From positions 434,001 to 498,000 of the forward strand of contig NZ_SBIW01000003.1 of the NCBI RefSeq assembly GCF_004054195.1: a stretch of 64,000 bases of DNA, in the 5' to 3' direction. Made by a program: the position numbers and the translations under genes. Positions within the stretch are counted from its first letter, which is position 1. Each line of letters begins with the position of its first letter. Of this stretch, positions 1 through 7,061 are shown piece by piece. The notes below the pieces were generated by a model. That model saw only the letters and a program-made list of their open reading frames with translations. It had not been told where the DNA came from and did not search any database. Source of the stretch: Mucilaginibacter gilvus. GTDB taxonomy: Bacteria; Bacteroidota; Bacteroidia; Sphingobacteriales; Sphingobacteriaceae.

Positions 1-183
1 AAGGTGGTATCTAACCTCGGTGGCACCGAACCGGTTTATGTAGATGGCGTACTGCAACCCATGTCCCAGGCCGATAAGATATTTTTGAACCCGCATGATG
101 TATGCGTAGATAACGACGAAAACCTGTATGTGGCGCAATGGGCATCGGGCAAGGTTTACCCTTATAAATTTACACGCGTTTAA
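1..183 (+). CDS. C-terminal end of a beta-propeller (NHL-repeat-like) protein, 5' truncated by the window edge
   Basis: Reading frame 1 is open from the first base to a TAA at 181-183, giving the last 60 residues of a protein whose start lies outside the window. The fragment contains the pattern PHDVCVDNDENLYVAQWASG, the alternating hydrophobic/aspartate blade signature of NHL or 6-bladed propeller proteins, and ends VYPYKFTRV. Such proteins in Bacteroidota are usually periplasmic. The next gene, a cytochrome c-domain protein, starts 25 nt downstream on the same strand, so the two are probably co-transcribed. Family assignment rests on one blade only. Confidence 0.6.
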   Translation, partial: KVVSNLGGTEPVYVDGVLQPMSQADKIFLNPHDVCVDNDENLYVAQWASGKVYPYKFTRV

Positions 184-208
184 ACCCTTGCAGCACCACG
201 TTTAATAT

Positions 209-2365
209 ATGAAGAGCAGCCATAAAGGTTTTGCGGACGGGGCGCTTTTCGCGCTGAATGTTTTTATTTTAGTCTTATTACTTGCAGGCGATAGCCTGGT
301 GGTGCCGCAATGGTTGCAACCGGCGGGCAGGCTGCACCCGCTTGTGCTGCATTTTCCCATAGTGATACTGATGCTGGCCATGCTGATGGAGTATTTCCGC
401 TTCCGGCCGGAGTTTATCGACGAAAAACTGTATCAATCTTTTACCAACTATTTGCTGGTGCTGGGGGCTTTGTTTGCTTCGATCACGGTAATTATGGGGC
501 TGTTGCTTTCGCATGAAGCCGGCTACGAGGGGAGCAATCTGCAATGGCATAAATGGTTTGGGGTAGGGGTGGCCTTTGTAGGCTATGGTGTTTACCTCAT
601 ACGCAACCGCGAACGTTACACGGCTACCATCGCTAAAACCGGCGCCTTGGTTACTGTTTTTTGCCTGATCATGGCCGGGCATTTCGGCGGGAATATTACC
701 CATGGGGAAGATTTTGTTTTTGGGCCGGTGATGGATAAGGATAAAAAACAGGTGCCCATTAACGAGGCGCTGGTTTACCAGGATGTGATCGCGCCCATCT
801 TCGAGGCAAAATGTCAGAGCTGCCATAACGCAGCCAAAACCAAAGGCGGCCTAAAACTTACCGACGAGGAATCTATTCTGAAAGGCGGCAAAAAAGGAAA
901 ATTGTTTGTGGCCGGCAATCCGCAAATAAGCCTGTTGCTCCAACGCATCCACCTCCCCGAAGCCGAAAAGAAACACATGCCGCCCATAGGAAAACCGCAA
1001 CTCACCGATGAGGAAAAACTACTTCTTTATTTTTGGGTAAAGAACAACGCCGATTTCAAGAAGAAAGTTATCGATCTCCCTGCTACTGATTCCCTGAGGG
1101 TGATCGCTTCTTCGTTTTTAAAACCTGCGGAAAGTACGGAAGAAGCTTACGCTTTTTCTGCCGCCAGCGAAAATGATATCAAAAAACTAAACAACAACTA
1201 CCGCGTGGTTTACCCACTGGCTGCCGAATCGCCTGCTTTGGCGGTAAACATCTACAATAAAAGCACTTTTAACGTAAAGGCTTTGGAAGAACTTAGCCCT
1301 ATTAGCAAACAAGTGGTATCGCTCGACCTGAATAAAATGCCCGTAAAAGATGCCGACCTGAAAGCCGTTGCCAAACTGGAGAACCTGCGCCGGCTGGTGC
1401 TCAACTTTAGCGATGTAACCGGGAAAGGGCTGAAAGAGCTGAGCGGATTAAAAAACCTTCACAGCCTTTCTTTGGCAGGAGTGAAGCTAACCCTTGCCGA
1501 TATCAAACAATTATCCGCTATAAAAAGCCTTACCGAACTGGCCGTTTGGGACACAGGCCTGAAGCCTGACGATTTTAAATCGTTACAAGCTGGCAATAAA
1601 CAGCTAAAAGTATTAACCGGGTTTAAAGATGATGGCAAGCCGGTTAAGCTGACTAACCCAGAGTTGAAAAATACGGCGGTGATATTCAGCGAGAGCTATC
1701 CGCTACAACTTGCTAATCCCATCAAAGGAGTTGAGATCCGCTACACCACAGATAATAGCGCGCCGGATAGCGTCCGTTCCCAATTGTACAAGCGCGTTAC
1801 GGTTATTACCCAAAGTACGGTTATAAAAGCGCGCGCGTTTAAAACCGGGTGGTTAGGCAGCGATGAGGTGCAGTTCAACGTTTACAAATGCCGCTACACG
1901 CCGGATAGCGTGATGTTTATCACCCGCCCGGATGATAAGTATAAAGGCGATGGCGCAAAAACCATTATTGATAAGGACCTTGGCGGCACTGGTTTCGGTA
2001 ATGGGAAGTGGCTGGCCTCGCAAAAGGATTTAGAGATGATGATGTGGTTTAATAAACCTATCGAAATGCATTCCTTAGAACTAAACACCATGCGCAATAT
2101 AGGTTCGCAGATCTTTTTAGCGGCCAGCATAGAAGTATGGGGCGGGGCAGATAAAGATCACCTGAAACTGCTAAGCATCCTAAAAACCGCCACGCCACTT
2201 AAAGCAGATGCATTCGGTTTAGTGCCGTTAAGCTGTAAGCTTAAAACGCCGCAGAAGGTGGCTTGCATTAAACTAATTGCCAAACCAATTAAAGTAGTCC
2301 CCGATTGGCATTCAGCCAAAGGAAAACCGGGCTGGGTGTTTATGGATGAGTTGTTTATAAATTGA
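209..2365 (+). CDS. Membrane-anchored c-type cytochrome with LRR and C-terminal carbohydrate-protein-like domains
   Basis: A 718-residue multidomain protein. Residues about 10-170 hold four hydrophobic helices, including HPLVLHFPIVILMLAML, which resembles the DUF2231 membrane domain. A single haem motif, CQSCH at residues 202-206, sits in a planctomycete-type cytochrome c (PSCyt1) domain that ends near the MPP motif about 50 residues later, a plausible distal Met ligand. Leucine-rich repeats follow at about 370-470, then a chitobiase-C-like segment (IRYTTDNSAPDS) near 510, and a discoidin-like tail. The family is thought to be periplasmic and often neighbours sugar oxidation genes. It follows the propeller gene by 25 nt. 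A c-type haem needs the Ccm system, part of which is encoded at 15640-19130. Substrate unknown. Confidence 0.75.
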   Translation: MKSSHKGFADGALFALNVFILVLLLAGDSLVVPQWLQPAGRLHPLVLHFPIVILMLAMLMEYFRFRPEFIDEKLYQSFTNYLLVLGALFASITVIMGLLLSHEAGYEGSNLQWHKWFGVGVAFVGYGVYLIRNRERYTATIAKTGALVTVFCLIMAGHFGGNITHGEDFVFGPVMDKDKKQVPINEALVYQDVIAPIFEAKCQSCHNAAKTKGGLKLTDEESILKGGKKGKLFVAGNPQISLLLQRIHLPEAEKKHMPPIGKPQLTDEEKLLLYFWVKNNADFKKKVIDLPATDSLRVIASSFLKPAESTEEAYAFSAASENDIKKLNNNYRVVYPLAAESPALAVNIYNKSTFNVKALEELSPISKQVVSLDLNKMPVKDADLKAVAKLENLRRLVLNFSDVTGKGLKELSGLKNLHSLSLAGVKLTLADIKQLSAIKSLTELAVWDTGLKPDDFKSLQAGNKQLKVLTGFKDDGKPVKLTNPELKNTAVIFSESYPLQLANPIKGVEIRYTTDNSAPDSVRSQLYKRVTVITQSTVIKARAFKTGWLGSDEVQFNVYKCRYTPDSVMFITRPDDKYKGDGAKTIIDKDLGGTGFGNGKWLASQKDLEMMMWFNKPIEMHSLELNTMRNIGSQIFLAASIEVWGGADKDHLKLLSILKTATPLKADAFGLVPLSCKLKTPQKVACIKLIAKPIKVVPDWHSAKGKPGWVFMDELFIN

Positions 2366-2404
2366 TGAAATAATAAGTATAAAAAAGCGGTGGCTTGTGC
2401 GATT

Positions 2405-2503
2405 CCCCTCTTGAGAGGGGTGGAGGGGTGTGTTTCTTAGGTTGCAAAGTGACGAACACACCCCGCCACCACACATGCCGGCACTCGCCCCTCTCAAGAG
2501 GGG
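2405..2503. repeat. Palindromic intergenic element between convergent genes
   Basis: Two perfect 16-nt arms, each itself palindromic (CCCCTCTTGAGAGGGG at 2405-2420 and CCCCTCTCAAGAGGGG at 2488-2503), enclose a second nested inverted repeat (GGGGTGTGTT near 2425 and AACACACCCC near 2455). It separates the 3' ends of a plus-strand and a minus-strand gene, so the folded RNA could act as a bidirectional terminator. This G/C-block palindrome is of the kind dispersed in many copies in Sphingobacteriaceae genomes. Confidence 0.7.
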
Positions 2504-2526
2504 AATTAAAAAAAAATTCGCAGCAA

Positions 2527-3861
2527 CTATCTCACAAAGCTCATCCGCTGCCCGTAGGTGCCTTCTGCCACTTTTCCGCCCTCGTAAACAACATTGCCGC
2601 AAACAATGGTATGTGTTACACTCGAACCGAATTGCTGCCCCTCAAACGGCGACCAGCTGCATTTATATAAAATATTGCTTTTGTTCACGTTCCATACCTG
2701 GTTCAGGTCAACGAGAACCAGATCCGCCCAATAGCCTTCGCGGATGAATCCACGTTTTTCTATCTGGAAACATTTGGCAACATTGTGCGCCATTTTTTCG
2801 GCAATTTGCTCCAGTGTTATTTTGCCTTGTTTGTAAAGTTCTAGCATAGCCACTAACGCGTGTTGCACTAAGGGGCCACCGCTTGGTGCTTGCAGATAGG
2901 CCTGGGCTTTTTCTTCGCTGGTATGCGGGGCGTGGTCAGTGGCAATTACATCTATGCGGCCATCCAGTACGGCGGCTAAGATTCCGTCGCGGTCCTCCGC
3001 CGTTTTAACGGCTGGGTTCCATTTAATGAGGTTGCCTTTTGTTTCGTAATCGGCATCGCTAAACCATAAATGATGGATGCAGGCCTCGACGGTTATGCGT
3101 TTCTCTTCCAGTGGGATCTCATTACTGAATAAATGCGTTTCCTTCTCCGTAGAGATATGCAAAATATGCAGACGGGTATTGTGTTTCTTGGCCAGTTCTA
3201 CTGCCATGCTGGATGACAGGTAACAGGCCTCCGCGCTCCTTATCTTGGGGTGAAGTTTTATCGGGATATTCTCGCCAAGTAATTGCTTATAATGTTCCAG
3301 GTTGCTTTTGATGGTTGCCTCATCTTCGCAATGCGTAGCGATGAGCATAGGGGAGTTGGCGAACAGGTTCTCCAGCGTGGTAGGATTATCCACCAACATA
3401 TTGCCGGTTGATGAACCCATGAACACTTTTATGCCGCATACGTTTTTGGTATCGGTACGCAGCACCTCCTCCAAATTATCATTGCTGGCACCCATATAAA
3501 ACGAGTAATTGGCCGGCGAGTTTTGCCCCGCTATGGCATACTTATCTTCCAGTAATTCGCGGGTAAGCGTATTGGGTACGGTGTTGGGCATCTCCATAAA
3601 AGAAGTGATGCCGCCTGCTACCGCCGCGCGCGATTCAGTATAAATATTACCCTTATGCGTTAGTCCAGGTTCGCGGAAATGCACCTGGTCATCTATACAG
3701 CCAGGGAAAAGGTGAAGCCCTTCGGCGTTGATCTCTCTGTCGGCTGTTGCATTGATGGTGCTATCGATACGGTCGATGCGGCCGTCTTTCACAAGTAGAT
3801 CGGCAACAAATTGTTTGCCTTCGTTAACAATGGTGACTGCTTTAATGAGGATAGTTGACAT
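2527..3861 (-). CDS. pyrC: Dihydroorotase
   Basis: A 444-residue amidohydrolase that interconverts N-carbamoyl-L-aspartate and L-dihydroorotate in de novo pyrimidine synthesis, in the cytosol. The metal-binding HxH-type motif appears as DDQVHFREPG near residue 60, followed by the conserved THKGNIYTES. Further metal ligands lie in ATHCEDE (about 177), LHILHIST (about 233) and ATDHAPHTSEEK (about 310), the last diagnostic of the class I dihydroorotase/AllB group. Length fits class I enzymes. Allantoinase is the alternative, but no purine catabolism genes are nearby. The ATG at 3861 is supported by a TATCTTTG box five nucleotides upstream. Its 3' end faces the preceding cytochrome gene across a palindromic element. 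Confidence 0.9.
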   Translation of the reverse strand: MSTILIKAVTIVNEGKQFVADLLVKDGRIDRIDSTINATADREINAEGLHLFPGCIDDQVHFREPGLTHKGNIYTESRAAVAGGITSFMEMPNTVPNTLTRELLEDKYAIAGQNSPANYSFYMGASNDNLEEVLRTDTKNVCGIKVFMGSSTGNMLVDNPTTLENLFANSPMLIATHCEDEATIKSNLEHYKQLLGENIPIKLHPKIRSAEACYLSSSMAVELAKKHNTRLHILHISTEKETHLFSNEIPLEEKRITVEACIHHLWFSDADYETKGNLIKWNPAVKTAEDRDGILAAVLDGRIDVIATDHAPHTSEEKAQAYLQAPSGGPLVQHALVAMLELYKQGKITLEQIAEKMAHNVAKCFQIEKRGFIREGYWADLVLVDLNQVWNVNKSNILYKCSWSPFEGQQFGSSVTHTIVCGNVVYEGGKVAEGTYGQRMSFVR

Positions 3862-3866
3862 AGAGG

Positions 3867-3874
3867 CAAAGATA
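3867..3874 (-). promoter_or_regulatory. Bacteroidota -7 box (TATCTTTG) of dihydroorotase
   Basis: On the minus strand TATCTTTG matches the TAnnTTTG consensus of the primary Bacteroidota sigma factor and ends exactly 5 nt before the ATG. Transcription normally begins a few bases after this box, so the mRNA would be nearly leaderless. No clear -33 TTTG is visible. Confidence 0.55.
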
Positions 3875-3883
3875 GAGGGATAG

Positions 3884-3977
3884 AGTCAAGAATCAAGAGA
3901 CAAGAATTAAGATAGAAGTGTTAGTATTCCTTCGTCTTAGCTCTTGATTCTAACGTCTTGTCTCTTGATTCTAATTC
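3884..3977. repeat. Inverted 'CAAGAATCAAGAGACAAG' repeat
   Basis: The left arm near 3886-3910 (tandem caagaatcaagagacaag units) is the reverse complement of sequence at about 3954-3972 (gtcttgtctcttgattct), with a further partial copy at about 3934-3952. A fragment of the same motif, gagtcaagaattcaggatacaag, occurs near 23415. The repeat abuts the 3' end of the decayed beta-barrel gene. Confidence 0.65.
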
Positions 3978-4427
3978 TTCCCTCCCCAATAATAATTCAA
4001 ACCTAAGCTAAAGTTGTTATTCAGCGACAGGTTTAATGTTGTGCCATTGGTTTGGTAGTTGTAGTTATAGTTGAGGTTGCCGAAGCCCATATTGATACGC
4101 AGTTTTTTTTGTTGGGAAGAAAACCACATTAGGGCCGCCGCCGACATTGAGTGAGCCTACCAAAAAATTGTTCAGCACATGATTGCTGCTGATGCCCATT
4201 TGAGGGTAAATGCCAAACTTGTCGCACAGCATCCAGTAGTAGTAGCGCAGGTTAATTGCCAGACCAATGATATCTGTGTGGTACTTATGTACATAAGTGT
4301 AGTTGTTTAAAGGGTTGGTGGCCGAGTAGTAATAGCTGGTTTCGGTGCCCGATAAACGCGAATAACCGGGCTGGATGCCTATAGTCCATTTATTGCCTAA
4401 AAAGAAGCCAAACTCCGCGTTAGCCAA
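3971..4427 (-). pseudogene. Decayed outer-membrane beta-barrel protein gene (5' truncated, frameshifted)
   Basis: The minus strand encodes an aromatic-rich barrel fragment (IGIQPGYSRL, GLAINLRYYYWM, LGLNYYWGGKN). The first part reads from a TTG at 4427 to a run of 8 A (plus-strand T at 4103-4110). Beyond the run this frame turns to nonsense and ends at 4065, while the frame one base away continues naturally (LRINMGFGNLNYNYNYQ) to a TAG at 3971. One A too many explains the break. Upstream, the frame meets a stop inside a dispersed repeat at 4431-4433, so signal peptide and start are missing. Either genuine decay or an assembly error at the homopolymer; the missing 5' end favours decay. Confidence 0.75.
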
Positions 4428-4489
4428 CGGTTAAGTTGAAACCCGAGAATTGGCTTTAGCCGAAAATTGCCAACCCTGAAATTTAAAAG
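4421..4489. repeat. Dispersed 'TTGGCTTTAGCCGAAA' element, copy 1
   Basis: This stretch aligns with 15340-15407 over about 68 nt: both contain TAGCCAACGG, then AAGTT, then AATTGGCTTTAGCCGAAA, then GCCAA and TGAAATTT. It replaces the 5' end of the decayed beta-barrel gene and lies just upstream of the helicase promoter. Confidence 0.7.
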
Positions 4490-4539
4490 CGATTTCCCGG
4501 GTGTTTTCTTCCTTCATTCCTCCTCTAAAACAAAAACCT

Positions 4540-4547
4540 TATCTTTG
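4540..4547 (+). promoter_or_regulatory. -7 box (TATCTTTG) of the helicase operon
   Basis: TATCTTTG matches TAnnTTTG and ends 5 nt before the ATG at 4553, the same spacing as at dihydroorotase, ccmB and queG. No convincing -33 element. Confidence 0.55.
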
Positions 4548-4552
4548 CCACC

Positions 4553-5914
4553 ATGGGCATACCCTTTGAAGATTTTAAATTTAACCGGCAGATATTGAAT
4601 GCTATCGCCGATGCCGGTTATACCGAAGCTACGCCGATACAGGAAAAGGCTATCCCGCCGATAATGAACGGGCAGGATGTAATGGGCATTGCACAAACAG
4701 GTACGGGCAAAACCGCCGCTTACGTGTTGCCGATATTAATGAAGCTGAAATACGCGCAGGGCGATAGTCCGCGCGCGCTCATTGTTTCGCCAACGAGAGA
4801 GTTGGCCATGCAGATAGAAGAGAACATTAAAGCCTTCGCGGCAAATACCGATCTGCGGGTTGTGGTGCTTTACGGCGGCCTCGGCCCAAAAACACAGATA
4901 GAGCAGATAAACAAAGGCGTTGATATTATTGTAACCACACCGGGGCGTTTGCTGGATATTTATTTAGCAGGCCACATTGTTACCAAAACCTTGCAGGTGC
5001 TGGTGCTTGATGAAGCCGATAAGATGATGGATATGGGCTTTATGCCGCAGATAAACCGCATTTTAGAGGTAGTACCGGTTAAACGCCAAAACCTGCTGTT
5101 CTCGGCAACTATGTCGGAGAAGATCCAGGAGTTGTCGCATAACTTTTTGGAATTTCCTACCGTGATAGAGGTAACCCCGCAGGCAACTACGGCCGAAACG
5201 GTTACCCAGCAGTTATACCACGTACCAAACAACAAAACCAAGATCAACCTGCTGAAGGCCCTGATGGATAAAGAAGGCGACATCAAAAAACTGATGGTGT
5301 TTTGTAAAACCAGGGTTGCTGCGGAGGATGTATACAAATTCCTGCTACGTAAATACGGAGAGGATGGCGTTAAAGTACTGCATGCCAATAAAGGGCAAAA
5401 TACCCGCATCAACTCTATCAATTCGTTTAAAAACGACTTGGTGAAGATATTGGTAGCTACAGATGTGGCATCGCGCGGTATTGATGTAAGCGATGTAAGC
5501 CACGTAATAAACTATGATGTGCCGGTGGTGATAGAAGATTATGTACACCGTATTGGCCGTACCGGCAGGGCATACAACTCGGGTGTGGCTATCACATTCG
5601 CGGTGCCTTCTGAGGAGTACTATGTAAATAAGATCCAAAAGCTCATCAGGCAAACCATCCCGGTTTATAATATCCCGGAGGGCGTATTTATAGAGGAAAC
5701 CCCGTACGAGGAACGCCAGGAGCAGGCCAAAGAGATAGATCTGCAAAAACGCAAAGAAGATCCCGACTTTAAAGGTGCTTTCCACGAGAAGAAATCATTG
5801 GCGCAGATCAAAAAATTTGAAGCTGCCAAAGCAAAAAAACAACCTAATCACCCAACCAACAAGAAACCCATAAAAAAATATGGAAGCCAAAATAGATCCG
5901 GCAAAAAACGCTGA
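4553..5914 (+). CDS. DEAD-box ATP-dependent RNA helicase (RhlE/CshA-like)
   Basis: A 453-residue superfamily 2 helicase with all core motifs in order: Q motif (GYTEATPIQEKAIP, about 21-34), motif I AQTGTGKT (about 46), Ia PTRELA, Ib TPGRLLD, II DEAD (about 150), III SAT, and in the second RecA domain ARGIDV and HRIGRTGRA. The tail after about residue 385 is basic and low in complexity (KKPIKKYGSQNRSGKKR), as in helicases that unwind structured RNA during ribosome assembly or decay. ATG at 4553 follows a promoter box directly. It heads an operon; the following membrane-protein gene overlaps its 3' end by 35 nt. Confidence 0.92.
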   Translation: MGIPFEDFKFNRQILNAIADAGYTEATPIQEKAIPPIMNGQDVMGIAQTGTGKTAAYVLPILMKLKYAQGDSPRALIVSPTRELAMQIEENIKAFAANTDLRVVVLYGGLGPKTQIEQINKGVDIIVTTPGRLLDIYLAGHIVTKTLQVLVLDEADKMMDMGFMPQINRILEVVPVKRQNLLFSATMSEKIQELSHNFLEFPTVIEVTPQATTAETVTQQLYHVPNNKTKINLLKALMDKEGDIKKLMVFCKTRVAAEDVYKFLLRKYGEDGVKVLHANKGQNTRINSINSFKNDLVKILVATDVASRGIDVSDVSHVINYDVPVVIEDYVHRIGRTGRAYNSGVAITFAVPSEEYYVNKIQKLIRQTIPVYNIPEGVFIEETPYEERQEQAKEIDLQKRKEDPDFKGAFHEKKSLAQIKKFEAAKAKKQPNHPTNKKPIKKYGSQNRSGKKR

Positions 5915-6188
5915 TCAACCACGTAAATTTAGGGTAAGCCCGTTAAATTTTGCCACCGCAGGTTTTTTTATACTGGCTGCTTACATTTTTATAAACGGCG
6001 CTAAAATTACAGGCACCCCTTACGAACATTGGAGCGGTACCATCACCTGGATATTTATACTGTTTGGCATCGTTGTGTCATTGCTGGATATAATTTTCCG
6101 TAATTTCTTTGCCGAAACCAAAAAACTATGGATTGTAGAGCTAAGCTTTATAACTTTGGTGGCGATCATATTTTTAATTGTTAAATAG
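5880..6188 (+). CDS. Small three-helix membrane protein, function unknown
   Basis: A 102-residue protein with a polar N-terminus (KIDPAKNADQPRKF) and three predicted membrane helices, at about 24-40 (FATAGFFILAAYIFI), 54-74 (ITWIFILFGIVVSLLDIIF) and 86-101 (ELSFITLVAIIFLIV). I do not recognise a named family. The start codon lies inside the 3' end of the helicase gene, a 35-nt overlap in another frame, which implies translational coupling. gldC follows after 5 nt. Confidence 0.7.
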   Translation: MEAKIDPAKNADQPRKFRVSPLNFATAGFFILAAYIFINGAKITGTPYEHWSGTITWIFILFGIVVSLLDIIFRNFFAETKKLWIVELSFITLVAIIFLIVK

Positions 6189-6193
6189 AACTG

Positions 6194-6523
6194 ATGAAGA
6201 CTGCTGAAATAAAGCTGACTGTACAACTCGACGATAATAACATCCCTGAAAAAATTCTTTGGGAATCAACCGATTCAAAAAATAAAGAGGCCTTGCCTGT
6301 ACAGGCGTTTATGCTTTCCTTATGGGATCAGAGCTACCAAAATACCCTGAAAATAGACCTTTGGACAAAAGATATGCCGGTTGATGAGATGAAACGTTTC
6401 TTTTACGAAACCCTGCAAACCATGGGCGATACCTTCTTACGTGCCACCGGTGAGAAAAACATGGTAGAAGACCTGCGCGATTACTGCGCCCACTTTGCCG
6501 ATAAAATGGATATCAAAAAATAA
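6194..6523 (+). CDS. gldC: Gliding motility protein GldC
   Basis: A 109-residue soluble protein matching GldC in length and in conserved stretches (EIKLTVQLDDNNIPEKI, FMLSLWDQ, LKIDLWTKDMPVDEMKRF, and the end DLRDYCAHFADKMDIKK). GldC was defined in Flavobacterium gliding, where it assists but is not strictly essential. It is retained in many non-gliding Bacteroidota, so its presence does not prove motility. No other gld genes are visible in this window. It sits 5 nt after the small membrane-protein gene in the helicase operon. Confidence 0.88.
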   Translation: MKTAEIKLTVQLDDNNIPEKILWESTDSKNKEALPVQAFMLSLWDQSYQNTLKIDLWTKDMPVDEMKRFFYETLQTMGDTFLRATGEKNMVEDLRDYCAHFADKMDIKK

Positions 6524-6527
6524 CGTA

Positions 6528-6962
6528 ATGCGCCTGCCCTCACTCTTATCACTTATCGGTTTTATAGTACTTATTGCCGCTACGTATTGCCCCATGCTAA
6601 GTGCCTTTGGCCTCGTTACCATGGATGTTTACAAAATGAACCAACCCTTCGGCTTGTTGCTCTTGCTGGTAGGCACCATAGGCATATTGTGCACGTTTTT
6701 TAACCAAAACAAGGTAACAAGGTTTACCGCTTTTATGTCTTTGGCGCTGGTAGCCTTGCTTTTGCTGGCGGCGTTTCTAAAGGTTACAACCACTTTTAGC
6801 TTTATCCCCTTCAAGAGTATCAATGCCTTCCTCACCAGTAAGATCAAATTTAAATGGGGGTGGTATGTATTGTTTGCCGGCCCGTTGCTGGCGGTACTGG
6901 GTGCCTTGTTTCCTAAAAGGATGCTTAATGTGCCGGCTAAGTCATCTGCTGCTACGGTATAA
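6528..6962 (+). CDS. Four-helix membrane protein, function unknown
   Basis: A 144-residue hydrophobic protein beginning MRLPSLLSLIGFIVLIAAT at the ATG at 6528, 4 nt after the gldC stop. An open frame extends back to 6495, but that would overlap gldC without a better start. Four membrane helices are apparent, near residues 5-25, 40-60 (GLLLLLVGTIGILCTFF), 66-84 (AFMSLALVALLLLAAFL) and 112-130 (WYVLFAGPLLAVLGALF). No family recognised. It is the last gene of the apparent helicase operon; the next gene has its own 99-nt leader. Confidence 0.65.
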   Translation: MRLPSLLSLIGFIVLIAATYCPMLSAFGLVTMDVYKMNQPFGLLLLLVGTIGILCTFFNQNKVTRFTAFMSLALVALLLLAAFLKVTTTFSFIPFKSINAFLTSKIKFKWGWYVLFAGPLLAVLGALFPKRMLNVPAKSSAATV

Positions 6963-7061
6963 TTACTCCGAATGGGTTTAAAGGTTGTTTTCGTTGCAAT
7001 ATATTTAGTTACGAATAAATTTTTAAACATATTTGTAGCACATTAAACCACATTTTACTAA

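Noticed and set aside
278-826. A 182-codon open frame on the minus strand
   Set aside because: It lies fully inside the cytochrome gene in antisense, with a composition of rare residues and no family features.
2527-3861. Allantoinase instead of dihydroorotase
   Set aside because: The two share a fold, but there is no purine-degradation gene nearby, and pyrimidine synthesis is near universal.
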